Positions 1-6,797 of a DNA stretch of 19,192 nucleotides are shown here, in pieces. Positions within the stretch are counted from its first letter, which is position 1; each line of letters opens with the position of its first letter. The notes under the pieces are model-generated. The model saw nothing but the letters and a program-made list of their open reading frames with translations, made no database searches and was not told the DNA's origin. The DNA comes from an uncultured Clostridia bacterium (GTDB lineage: Bacteria; Bacillota; Clostridia; UMGS1810): assembly GCA_937959315.1 (NCBI GenBank), contig CALGRC010000029.1, forward strand, positions 1 to 19,192, read 5' to 3'. Both the position numbers and the translations under genes were made by a program.

Positions 1-202
1 GGGAAGCTAATATTTTTTCGTCAAAAACACGCAAAATTTCTTCGGCGTTTTCCTACATTTTTACTTTGGTATTGACAGCCGTTTCTATACTGCATCCGTA
101 GGACGAGCAAAGCAAGGTGTTGTCCGTTTTTTCTGGGTTTAGTATATATTCGATAGTAAGGTTCAGCGTAGAACGGATAGGATGCGTTTTTGTAATTGCC
201 AT
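1..202 (-). pseudogene. Relaxase (MobA/VirD2-like) N-terminal fragment, interrupted by an in-frame TAG; runs off the left edge
   Basis: A reading frame starts at ATG 202-200 with a GGTGAG-like ribosome binding site. It opens with MAITKTHPIRSTL, continues TIEYILNPEKTDN, then SSYGCSIETA. This is the usual N-terminus of Firmicute relaxase/mobilization nuclease proteins, which make the nick at oriT. It overlaps the end of mobC by 40 nt, the usual arrangement for coupled translation. A TAG at 55-53 stops it after 49 codons. The same frame is open again for the remaining 52 nt to the edge, but that part (beginning ENAEEILRVF) is not recognisably relaxase. The gene is therefore either mutated or cut by a rearrangement just after the SIETA segment. 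The histidine triad would lie beyond this point, so the surviving piece cannot be active alone. The identification rests on the N-terminal match only. Confidence 0.72.
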
Positions 203-492
203 ATCTCACCGAGCCTTTCCCGGAGTTCTGCAATATCTTCCCGGTATATATCACTGGTGGAATTGACGCGCTTTGCAATCTGGTTGATATTGCGGCCGAT
301 AGCGTGTAATTCCTTGTTCATTTCTTTTATGTTTGTGGTGTCGGTATAGATAATATACCCGTCAATCGCCATTTTCCGTAAGTACGCCCCGATCTGATTT
401 GTCGGTACAAGCGACATCTTATATTCAATCAGTTTCCGTTCTTCCTCCGTAACAGGGCAACGGAGCACCATTTTTCTTTTTCGATTTGCCAT
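163..492 (-). CDS. mobC: MobC-family relaxosome accessory protein
   Basis: A 109-residue protein that starts MANRKRKMVLRCPVTEEER. Relaxosome accessory proteins of the MobC family bind the transfer origin and help the relaxase open and nick it. The N-terminus is basic. The body has the short-strand plus helical layout of these proteins, with the conserved core ELHAIGRNINQIAKRVN near residues 60-75, followed by a charged helix (REDIAELRERLGEI). The start at 492 is chosen over an upstream ATG at 585 because GGAGG lies 8 nt before it, and because the longer form would read through a perfect 10-bp inverted repeat. The relaxase gene begins inside its 3' end. The length is typical of small Firmicute MobC proteins. 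Confidence 0.85.
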   Translation of the reverse strand: MANRKRKMVLRCPVTEEERKLIEYKMSLVPTNQIGAYLRKMAIDGYIIYTDTTNIKEMNKELHAIGRNINQIAKRVNSTSDIYREDIAELRERLGEIWQLQKRILSVLR

Positions 493-519
493 AGTAAAAT
501 CCTCCGATAAATTAAGGTT

Positions 520-675
520 TACAGACAATGGGTCAGCCATTGTCTGCATAAGTTCCGCCGACGAAAACAAGTTTTCGGGCGTCACTTAAAGGGTTTGGGA
601 ATATCCCAAAATTTTTTGACTGCTTCGTATAGTGCGAACAAAGGTCAAAAATCGCAAGTGTGGCTACACTTGCTG
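520..675. other. Candidate origin of transfer (oriT) upstream of mobC
   Basis: Four perfect inverted repeats follow one another here: 522-531/537-546 (CAGACAATGG arms, 5-nt loop), 562-568/571-577 (CGAAAAC arms), 594-600/604-610 (TTTGGGA arms) and 655-661/666-672 (CAAGTGT arms). On the minus strand the TTTGGGA repeat is followed by TAAGTGACGCCC (588-577). This resembles the TAAGTGCGCCCT nick core of pSK41/RSF1010-type origins, with one extra A. The place directly upstream of mobC-relaxase is where such elements usually keep oriT. The repeats are seen directly. The oriT role and the nick site are inferred. Confidence 0.5.
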
Positions 676-781
676 TGCTTGCTATTCCCTTAAAATTAGT
701 TTTTGCTTATATTTAAGTAATCTCAAAACAGTCGGTTTTACACACTTTTTTACTTCTTTTTCATTATGACACTTTCTTAAA

Positions 782-801
782 AATAAGATAATTCGCTTAT
801 T
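782..801. repeat. Inverted repeat just upstream of the cargo promoter
   Basis: AATAAG (782-787) and CTTATT (796-801) form a 6-bp inverted repeat with an 8-nt spacer, about 20 nt before the -35 box. It could be an operator, possibly for the HTH protein that follows. It is AT-rich and short, so chance is a real possibility. Confidence 0.2.
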
Positions 802-822
802 AACAAGCTACAGCAACAGGAG

Positions 823-851
823 TTGACATGCTTCCGCAAACGTGCTATAAT
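823..851 (+). promoter_or_regulatory. Consensus SigA promoter for the cargo block
   Basis: TTGACA at 823-828 and TATAAT at 846-851 match the vegetative consensus exactly and are separated by the ideal 17 nt. Transcription should start near 858, leaving a short leader with AAGGCGG before the ATG at 879. The promoter also shows that a longer reading frame using the ATG at 828 cannot be the real gene, since that ATG lies inside the -35 region. Confidence 0.88.
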
Positions 852-878
852 AGATTATATAAAAAGGCGGTGTGGAAC

Positions 879-1079
879 ATGGATTTTATGACGTCAAAAG
901 AAGCGGCGAAAATTTGGAAGCTTACGCCGAGACGCGTATCACAAATGTGCCGGATGGGATATATAGAAGGTGTGCAGAAGGTTGGCACGGCGTGGATTAT
1001 GCCGAAAGATACAAAAAAGCCCTATGACAGGCGGGTATCCTCAGGTAAATATATCGGTGTAGAAAGAAATCGAAAGTAA
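879..1079 (+). CDS. Small helix-turn-helix DNA-binding protein
   Basis: A 66-residue protein with MTSKEAAKIWKLTPRRVSQM near the start, the classic excisionase/MerR-type winged helix beginning, followed by GVQKVGTAWIMPKD, the usual wing. Small proteins of this type are common in Firmicute mobile elements and may act as local repressors or excision factors. The start at 879 has a ribosome binding site (AAGGCGG, 864-870) and lies just downstream of a consensus promoter. The stop is 34 nt before the LuxR-type gene and no terminator is visible between them, so the two are likely co-transcribed. The specific target is unknown. Confidence 0.8.
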   Translation: MDFMTSKEAAKIWKLTPRRVSQMCRMGYIEGVQKVGTAWIMPKDTKKPYDRRVSSGKYIGVERNRK

Positions 1080-1113
1080 TTAATTGCTTTTGTGATTCAG
1101 GGAGAAATAACAG

Positions 1114-2526
1114 ATGTTTTGGAGTAGAATAAATAATAATCGTCAGATTGGCACGGCTATGATATGGCAAAGTATTTGCTTCGCTTTATGCTTTTTTTCG
1201 TTTATGATGGCGGAAGCTATGACAAACAGTCGGGCAGCCGAGCTTTTGGGAGCAGAATATGTCAATACTGTTTATGCAATCGGGCTTTTATGCACCGGCA
1301 TTGGCTTTCTTTCTTTTTCGGCATTGAGGAGGCTGTTTAAAAGTGAAAGACTCAGAAAGGCTGTAATCTGCATTGTTGGCATTGTCTGCATCGTATCCTG
1401 CTGTGTTTTCCTCACAACAAATCATATTGGATTATTTGCCTTATTTGCAGGGATTGCTCTGGTGTCCTGCGGCCATATCGGAGGCTGCGTGTACTATCAT
1501 CACGCAATGACTTTTTTGGGAAACCCATATATCGGGCGATCCACGGGTATCGGAATGTCAATAGCAATTTTATTACAAATTCTGATACATAATTTGATTG
1601 TAACGAAAGCAGTATTTATAATCAGTATTGCCATCAGTATTTTATTGGTGCTTTTCATTATTTTCCGCCTCCCTAAGGATTGGATGCTTGAAAACCCTCT
1701 TCCATATTCCTCAGAAAACAAGACCGATAAAAAAACTGCCGGAATACTTATCGCCGCGGTTGCTCTTATGTCATTGGTTTCGGGAACAATGGACGCTGTA
1801 ATAACCTTTTTTGATGCGACAGGAGAAATTGATATATATTACGGAATGCGGCTGTTCTATGCACTGGGACTTTTAGCCGCCGGTTTTTTGACGGATGTGC
1901 AGAACAAGAAGTATCTTCCGCTTGCAACGGCGTGCATTATTCTGTTATCTTCAGCATCCACCGCATTACTTGGAAGTAATGCCGGAGCATATATGGGAAT
2001 TGCCTTAATGTATTTTTACAACGGCTTTTATGTAATCTTCTTCACGGTTATGTTCTGTGATTTCGCGCCGAAAACCGGTCGCCCTGAATTCTGGACGGGC
2101 ATGGGGCGTGTTGTGAGATGTGCCTTTGTAGCTCTCGCTGTTATGCCTGTTATGCGGGTATATGAAACTGCCGGCTCTGTGGCGCTGGTGGTCATAAGCT
2201 GTGCTTTATCAATTACGCTGCTTTTGGTTTTGCTTCCTCATATCGTATCCGCCCTTAAAAAAGAAGCGGAAGTACAGGCAGAAACGCTGTCTCACGAAGA
2301 ACTTATGCAGCGGTTTGCAAAATCTCATATGCTCACGCCGCGCGAAGCCGAAGTGCTCGAAAAACTGCTTTCCACCGAAGAAGGTGTGCAGGAAATCGCT
2401 GACGGGTTGTTTATTTCAAGGCGTGTTTTGCAAAGATATATTTCATCTATATATGAAAAAACCGAAACGAAGTCAAGAATCGGACTTTTTCAAAATTATA
2501 CTAAATATATTGCCCAAATCAAATAA
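1114..2526 (+). CDS. Membrane-bound LuxR-type transcriptional regulator (MFS-like N-terminus)
   Basis: A 470-residue protein. The first roughly 385 residues form about twelve hydrophobic segments in an MFS-like layout, with a loop near residues 185-205 (NPLPYSSENKTDKK) between two halves. The last 64 residues, from 407, are a LuxR/GerE-type HTH: LTPREAEVLEKLL, then EIADGLFISRRVLQRYISSIYEK. Proteins of this build are known in Eggerthella and other anaerobes, where the membrane part is thought to sense a small molecule and the tail to bind DNA at the membrane. GGGAG lies 8 to 9 nt before the ATG. Three copies of a TCACAAATGTGA-like palindrome follow the gene, before the next two genes, and are attractive targets for its HTH. 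The ligand is unknown. Confidence 0.85.
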   Translation: MFWSRINNNRQIGTAMIWQSICFALCFFSFMMAEAMTNSRAAELLGAEYVNTVYAIGLLCTGIGFLSFSALRRLFKSERLRKAVICIVGIVCIVSCCVFLTTNHIGLFALFAGIALVSCGHIGGCVYYHHAMTFLGNPYIGRSTGIGMSIAILLQILIHNLIVTKAVFIISIAISILLVLFIIFRLPKDWMLENPLPYSSENKTDKKTAGILIAAVALMSLVSGTMDAVITFFDATGEIDIYYGMRLFYALGLLAAGFLTDVQNKKYLPLATACIILLSSASTALLGSNAGAYMGIALMYFYNGFYVIFFTVMFCDFAPKTGRPEFWTGMGRVVRCAFVALAVMPVMRVYETAGSVALVVISCALSITLLLVLLPHIVSALKKEAEVQAETLSHEELMQRFAKSHMLTPREAEVLEKLLSTEEGVQEIADGLFISRRVLQRYISSIYEKTETKSRIGLFQNYTKYIAQIK

Positions 2527-2556
2527 AATGGCTGAGACATCGCATTTTCACAATGG

Positions 2557-2576
2557 GGGGTCACAAATGTGACCCC
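2557..2576 (+). terminator. Perfect palindrome, terminator of the LuxR-type gene and/or operator copy 1
   Basis: GGGGTCACA and TGTGACCCC form a 9-bp stem with an AA centre, followed after TCTA by seven T residues. This has the form of an intrinsic terminator for the upstream gene. Its core TCACAAATGTGA recurs at 2604-2615 without GC flanks, so the site may also be a protein-binding palindrome. Confidence 0.65.
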
Positions 2577-2649
2577 TCTATTTTTTTACGTTTTTTTTAA
2601 AAGTCACAAATGTGATCCCTTGTTTTTTTAGATTGACGCACATGTGACC
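2557..2649. repeat. Three phased copies of a TCACAAATGTGA-like palindrome (candidate operators)
   Basis: Copy 1 is GGTCACAAATGTGACC (2559-2574). Copy 2 is GTCACAAATGTGAT (2603-2616). Copy 3 is a degenerate ACGCACATGTGACC (2636-2649). The shared TGTGA half-sites begin at 2568, 2611 and 2643, which are 43 and 32 nt apart, close to four and three turns of B-DNA. They lie between the LuxR-type regulator and a two-gene unit. A -10-like TATTAT at 2681-2686 has no -35 box at the right distance, as expected for an activator-dependent promoter. Binding by the neighbouring regulator is inferred. Confidence 0.55.
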
Positions 2650-2731
2650 TATACGAAACAGAGTGATTTTGATAGCATATTATTATGAAATACAAAATGC
2701 AAAAAGCTTATACGGCGAAAGGAGGAAATTC

Positions 2732-3070
2732 ATGATGTCGATACAAAGAATACTGCCATACACAAAACAACTGGTACTTTTGGCACTCTATGATGTGTTG
2801 GAACAGGAAAATAGTGAATACCATAAAGATACCGGCGGCGATATCCATGCAGGCGTTACGGTTTACGGAAACTACAGCGAATTTTCCTTTACTGTATCGG
2901 AGGATATTCCGGCGACAAATCTTTCGGTTGCCGTTGTGTTGCCGAGTATCGGTTTGTCCGAGCAAGGTAAAAAGCGGGCGGAAAATTATTTGGCTGATCG
3001 TGTAGAACAGCTGCTGGAAAATGAGCTGAAGATCAAAAATTTAATTGCGAAACAAACAAAGGGGGCATAA
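2732..3070 (+). CDS. Hypothetical protein, 112 residues, first gene of the putative regulated pair
   Basis: I do not recognise this family. It is a soluble protein with no signal peptide or membrane segment: an N-terminal helix (QRILPYTKQLVLLALYDVLEQ), a beta-rich middle (HAGVTVYGNYSEFSFTVSEDI, then LSVAVVLPSIGLSEQGK) and a charged C-terminal helix with LENELKIKNLIAKQ. The start at 2732 follows AAAGGAGG by 7 nt. A second ATG follows directly, and a longer frame back to 2663 would have no ribosome binding site. The stop is 2 nt before the next start, so it is translationally linked to the secreted protein. It could be a cytoplasmic partner or regulator of that protein. Confidence 0.75.
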   Translation: MMSIQRILPYTKQLVLLALYDVLEQENSEYHKDTGGDIHAGVTVYGNYSEFSFTVSEDIPATNLSVAVVLPSIGLSEQGKKRAENYLADRVEQLLENELKIKNLIAKQTKGA

Positions 3071-3072
3071 AA

Positions 3073-5505
3073 ATGAAAACAAGTAAAATCACAAAAGTTT
3101 TGACATGTATGCTGCTTATGGTGTGTATGCTGCTCACGCTGTTTCCTGCAAATTTTGTATTTGCGGAAGACCCTATCCCATACACGGCGCCGGAAATTAT
3201 TTGTTTTTATCCGACGAATCCCAACATTTTGCATATTGATATTTCTTTTCCCGTAGAGCAAAACGACAATGTTTATAAGCTGTATGTGCGGGCATTTTAT
3301 GAATATACGGTAAACGGCAATGTGTACCGTGTGGATAAGTATGAGGCCAGCATTTCCGCCTATGATGACGAAACAGGCGTTTATGAAAACCTTATAATCC
3401 AGCTTGCGCCGAATATGGGCGGGCTGTATGACGTGTATGTGGTGGCGGGCGCTATTTATTCAGACGGCACCATAGTGGAAACCGATCCGCAAAAGGTGCC
3501 TGCGGACCTCTTGCCGCGGCATGATGTAGAGGCCTCTAATGTTGTCAATAGTCCTATTATGGTGGCAGCGTTTGTGGGAACAGACGACAATGGAAACCCC
3601 GTCTATTCCGGCTATGAGTTCGGTCATGGATACGGCTCAGTGGAAGATAATCCTCTGGCAAATGAGGATGTTGAAATCGAAAACGCCAGCATCACCTACC
3701 ATGACAATGTTTTGACGCTGAGCGGCTACTTTGGTGATATTGATATCAAAAATCCCTGGACCGGCTATGATGTGACAAAGCTGGTTTTGGACAACGCCCA
3801 TTTTGAAACGCTTTATACCAGTACGCACAAGCCGCTGAACATTGAGGTGATCGGCTACAGCAGCGGAGTAATATGGTTTGACAACGGAACTGACATTCTT
3901 ATGACTGCAGCTCCCGGGCAGCCGGAAATGCCAACCTTTAGCGGACCGCTTATTTCCCACGGGGCGTCCGGCACAGATGTGAGCGTTGCCATTCTTTCAA
4001 ACATTCGGTATCTGGCACATTCCGATGACGCCAAGCCAAATTCCTGGTACCGGACCATCGGCATGTCCGCCATGGCTTTTGATAACTGCGATGTGGAGAT
4101 CACAAACACCAACAACTTTAGGTCGGCAATTTCCACTTCAGATCATACCCTCGCCTCCAGCGCCTCTTTGTGGACAAGAATAAACGGGAGTTCCTTGATT
4201 GTGAAGGACAGCGATTTTCGCATATACAGCGACGCAAACGCCATAAACATCGGAAACAGCTATCCCTACGGTTTGCAGGATATGTTAACAGCCGATGTTG
4301 TCTTTGACAACTCCCGTGCAGAGATTCTTTTGGGGTTAACGGATAAAAGTTCATACACTACAGCTATCTACAAATCTGCAGTAAGCGCCGCTTTGGATGT
4401 GAAAAACGGAAGCTCGCTTAAGATTTACTCCAACAAGACGGGCGGCTATACGGCGACCGAAGGGTTCAATACTGTTCATGTGGATAAAACCTCCGAAATG
4501 CTGATTGATCTGAAAACTCCTTATAACGAAACTTTGAGCGGACGGTATCTTATGGGTATCACCTCAACCTACGACAACTCTCTGATTGATATTGAGGGTA
4601 AGCTCAATATATCCTTGGAAAACGGATACGAAAATTTTAGTATTACCCAGCGCGGTATCCGCTGTAACGGAACGATTCATTTCCATAACGGCGCCGATGT
4701 GGATATTTATGCAAAGGGCGGACAAGTATTATATGGAATTGATGTCTATGGCACAGGCTTAATAAATATAGATAATGCCGACGTTGATGTTACTATTTTA
4801 TCCGACCCGACCTCTACCTCCAGAAGCTATGGAATAAACTCCACAACAAATACATTATCCAGTGCCAATGTAAAAATTGATATGCAGGGCGGCTACTGCT
4901 ATAATCTTGATACAAGCAACCTTGCTATCAATAATACAAATCTTGAAATTGGTGTGCACCGCGGCTTAGATACAATTACAAAATATTCATATTTCGAACC
5001 ATTTTATGTACGCAGTTCCACTGGCGCGACATTGACGGGCAGTAACACCATAACCGTGCGTGTTCCAAAGGAGTGTTATGATTACACAAAATCCAAAATG
5101 GACCGCTATTTCAACGGTATGAGCTATGACCTTGATAAGTGCATTTGCGAACCAGGCACAATCCACAGCGAATGTATGAAAAAGGCAGATGAGATAACGC
5201 CGTTTGTAGGAATAAGTGCTCCGCAAAGGGATGCGGACAGTATTCGTTTTACCGCTGCGTGGAACAGGGGCGCAGCCGAAACAGCTCAGCCCATTGCCGT
5301 CCTTTATGATCAAACAGGCAGACTGATCAGTCTGCAGTGTTTGCCGGATACCGTTGCAAGCAATGGAACCGATGTCACCTTTTCTTTGGACGAAACAGCC
5401 TTGACCGGGCCTTGCAGCGTGAAGCTCTTTTTGTGGGAGGACTTTTTGAAGCTTGCTCCTTTATGCGGCTTTGAAGAGGTGTTATTTCCGCCTTTATCAG
5501 AATAG
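3073..5505 (+). CDS. Secreted beta-helix-like surface or adhesin protein (mobile-element cargo)
   Basis: An 810-residue protein with a clear signal peptide: MKTSKITK, then a hydrophobic run and a likely cut after FVFA near residue 32. An N-terminal beta domain (about 35-170) is followed by YHDNVLTLSGYFGDIDI (about 210), the TLTL-type strand found in Clostridial carbohydrate-binding and beta-helix proteins. From about 230 to 690 come many short strand-turn units such as LVLDNAHFE, MAFDNCDVEI, LIVKDSDFRIYS and LAINNTNLEI, typical of a right-handed beta-helix. The C-terminal domain ends with VKLFLWEDFLKLAPLC, close to the FLWDSL..MKPL ending of many Firmicute exported proteins. There is no LPXTG, SLH or transmembrane anchor, so it is either released or held non-covalently. 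The ribosome binding site AAGGGGG overlaps the end of the preceding gene. Substrate and exact role are unknown. Confidence 0.75.
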   Translation: MKTSKITKVLTCMLLMVCMLLTLFPANFVFAEDPIPYTAPEIICFYPTNPNILHIDISFPVEQNDNVYKLYVRAFYEYTVNGNVYRVDKYEASISAYDDETGVYENLIIQLAPNMGGLYDVYVVAGAIYSDGTIVETDPQKVPADLLPRHDVEASNVVNSPIMVAAFVGTDDNGNPVYSGYEFGHGYGSVEDNPLANEDVEIENASITYHDNVLTLSGYFGDIDIKNPWTGYDVTKLVLDNAHFETLYTSTHKPLNIEVIGYSSGVIWFDNGTDILMTAAPGQPEMPTFSGPLISHGASGTDVSVAILSNIRYLAHSDDAKPNSWYRTIGMSAMAFDNCDVEITNTNNFRSAISTSDHTLASSASLWTRINGSSLIVKDSDFRIYSDANAINIGNSYPYGLQDMLTADVVFDNSRAEILLGLTDKSSYTTAIYKSAVSAALDVKNGSSLKIYSNKTGGYTATEGFNTVHVDKTSEMLIDLKTPYNETLSGRYLMGITSTYDNSLIDIEGKLNISLENGYENFSITQRGIRCNGTIHFHNGADVDIYAKGGQVLYGIDVYGTGLINIDNADVDVTILSDPTSTSRSYGINSTTNTLSSANVKIDMQGGYCYNLDTSNLAINNTNLEIGVHRGLDTITKYSYFEPFYVRSSTGATLTGSNTITVRVPKECYDYTKSKMDRYFNGMSYDLDKCICEPGTIHSECMKKADEITPFVGISAPQRDADSIRFTAAWNRGAAETAQPIAVLYDQTGRLISLQCLPDTVASNGTDVTFSLDETALTGPCSVKLFLWEDFLKLAPLCGFEEVLFPPLSE

Positions 5506-5601
5506 CAGCATTGTGTGGAATAATCCTGATAAGAATACGCTGATACATAGCATGAATCAAGGCAATTTTGCAGCGGTTTTTGAAAAAGTAAACAAATTAA
5601 C

Positions 5602-5618
5602 GCCTTCATGTTGAAGGC
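5602..5618. repeat. Small hairpin before the terminator
   Basis: GCCTTCA and TGAAGGC form a perfect 7-bp stem with loop TGT. It has no T-run and lies 7 nt before the main terminator. It may stabilise the 3' end of the cargo mRNA. Confidence 0.4.
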
Positions 5619-5624
5619 ATGATG

Positions 5625-5674
5625 AACGCCGTTCGTCAGAAGGCATCTGCCTTTTTGACGGGCGGCGTTTTTTT
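5625..5674 (+). terminator. Strong intrinsic terminator closing the cargo block
   Basis: AACGCCG (5625-5631) pairs with CGGCGTT (5663-5669). Inside, the GTCA and AAGGCA segments pair with TGCCTT and TTGAC, giving a long stem. Seven T residues follow from 5668. It separates the cargo from the sigma-factor module. Confidence 0.85.
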
Positions 5675-6132
5675 GATATTGATTAAAAATGAAAGGCATG
5701 ATAACAACGAATATTTTTGTGCGGAAGCAAAACAGACTATATTTTGGTGTGGCAGACACCGCCTGACGGCGGTATATCAATCTGAGCCGGACGGTCCTGC
5801 CGTGCGGTTAGGATTGGTGAAAAGTGAAGTGGCATAAACATCACAAAAAGATAGATAAACCGCCGCACGGCGGAAAACAGCTCTATTCCAATCGTGCAGC
5901 CAAATTGATTCCTTTTTTGAAGGATAGGTTTGGCTGTTTTTCTTTTTCGTGCTTCTTTTCATCTGCCCGTGCACCACCGTTTTGTGGTTTATAGCCATTT
6001 GACAATTCGGGAGGTGCAAAAAATTTTTTATAAAATTTCATTTCACACCGTGTTTTTTCGGCTGTTTTGGGATTACCTACATGAAAGGCAAAAAAGAAAC
6101 ACCAACTTTCTTAACGGAAAGGGGGTGAAACA
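5675..6132 (+). promoter_or_regulatory. Structured leader upstream of the sigma-factor gene, with attenuator-like hairpins
   Basis: No gene is supported in these 458 nt. Seen are ACCGCC/GGCGGT (5758-5773), CCGCCG/CGGCGG (5861-5874), and a 9-bp pairing of GCCGTGCGG (5799-5807) with CCGCACGGC (5864-5872) that would compete with the second hairpin. AGCCAAA (5898-5904) pairs with TTTGGCT (5929-5935) and is followed by GTTTTTC, a terminator-like form. A TTGACA occurs at 5999-6004 but has no -10 box at proper spacing. The arrangement suggests transcription attenuation before the sigma-factor gene. This is inference from the predicted stems. Confidence 0.4.
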
Positions 6133-6567
6133 ATGGGCAACAATAACGAAAAGCGTATCTCAAATCAGTTTGGAGCGTTCTGTACCCGCGTACTGAAAAA
6201 CGAAGCGCGCAAGATATATAAAGCGTATGCGGCACAGAGAAAACGGGAAGTGTCATTAGCTGAGCTTACACCGGAACAGGCGAGACAGCTATCCGGCGAG
6301 CACAAGTATTTCAGCGACCAGCACATTTTTAATGTCTTAGGCAAAGAGATTGTAGTTGTCGGTAATCTGCTCGCAGAAGCAATCAGGCAGCTTCCGCAGG
6401 AAAAACGTAACATTATTTTACTGTCATACTTTGCGGAAATGACCGATAAGGAAATCGGCGTCTTGCTCCAGTCCTATCAACAATCTATTTGCAGGCGGCG
6501 TGCAGCTTCCCTGAAACTATTGAGAGAGTATTTTGCAAAGGAGGGTATCGAATGGGACGACATGTGA
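6133..6567 (+). CDS. Sigma-70-like (ECF-type) factor of the conjugative element
   Basis: A 144-residue protein. Residues about 80-138 look like sigma region 4: AIRQLPQEKRNIILLSYFAEMTDKEIG, then QQSICRRRAASLKLLREYF, a helix-turn-helix that contacts -35 DNA. Such proteins are common in Tn1549/Tn916-type elements, next to a small HTH gene, and are thought to control element genes. Region 2 is much reduced, so it may act as a sigma-like regulator rather than a full sigma factor. GGAAAGGGGG lies 8 nt before the ATG. The last 16 nt overlap the next gene. Confidence 0.85.
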   Translation: MGNNNEKRISNQFGAFCTRVLKNEARKIYKAYAAQRKREVSLAELTPEQARQLSGEHKYFSDQHIFNVLGKEIVVVGNLLAEAIRQLPQEKRNIILLSYFAEMTDKEIGVLLQSYQQSICRRRAASLKLLREYFAKEGIEWDDM

Positions 6568-6797
6568 ACACGGCAGAAATTCCTGTTGCCGTCATTTCCG
6601 CTGCAACGCAGGGTAAGCCGGATGCGATTTCTTACGTCTTGCGACATTACAGGAAGTACATACGGAAATTAGCAACCCGGACGCTGAAAGACGAATACGG
6701 CAACGAATACCTTTTTGTAGATGAAGATATGGTAAACAGGCTTCAATCAAAATTGATATTCAGTATTATTTCCGACTTTAGCATTTTGCCCGCTTAA
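6552..6797 (+). CDS. Helix-turn-helix conjugative-element protein (Tn916 ORF-like)
   Basis: An 81-residue protein starting MGRHVNTAEIPVAVISAATQ. The pattern ISAATQGKPDAISYVLRHYRKYIRKLATR, followed by DEDMVNRLQSKLI, matches the small HTH-domain proteins that follow the sigma-like gene in many Firmicute conjugative transposons. The start overlaps the sigma-factor gene by 16 nt, indicating translational coupling; AAAGGAGG lies 11 nt ahead. It is likely a cytoplasmic regulator of element transfer or excision, though the family's exact role is not established. Confidence 0.8.
   Translation: MGRHVNTAEIPVAVISAATQGKPDAISYVLRHYRKYIRKLATRTLKDEYGNEYLFVDEDMVNRLQSKLIFSIISDFSILPA

Noticed and set aside
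53..55. Recoding of the relaxase TAG as a read-through codon
   Set aside because: Nothing suggests a modified code, and the sequence after the TAG does not clearly continue the relaxase.
493..585. Longer MobC from the ATG at 585
   Set aside because: It has no ribosome binding site, while ATG 492 follows GGAGG; the extra 31 codons cover two perfect inverted repeats.
828..878. Longer N-terminus for the small HTH protein from ATG 828
   Set aside because: That ATG lies in the -35 box of a consensus promoter whose transcript starts downstream of it.
5310..5780. A 156-codon minus-strand frame across the end of the secreted cargo gene
   Set aside because: It runs antisense through a real coding end and through a strong terminator hairpin, has no family match and no ribosome binding site that I can see.
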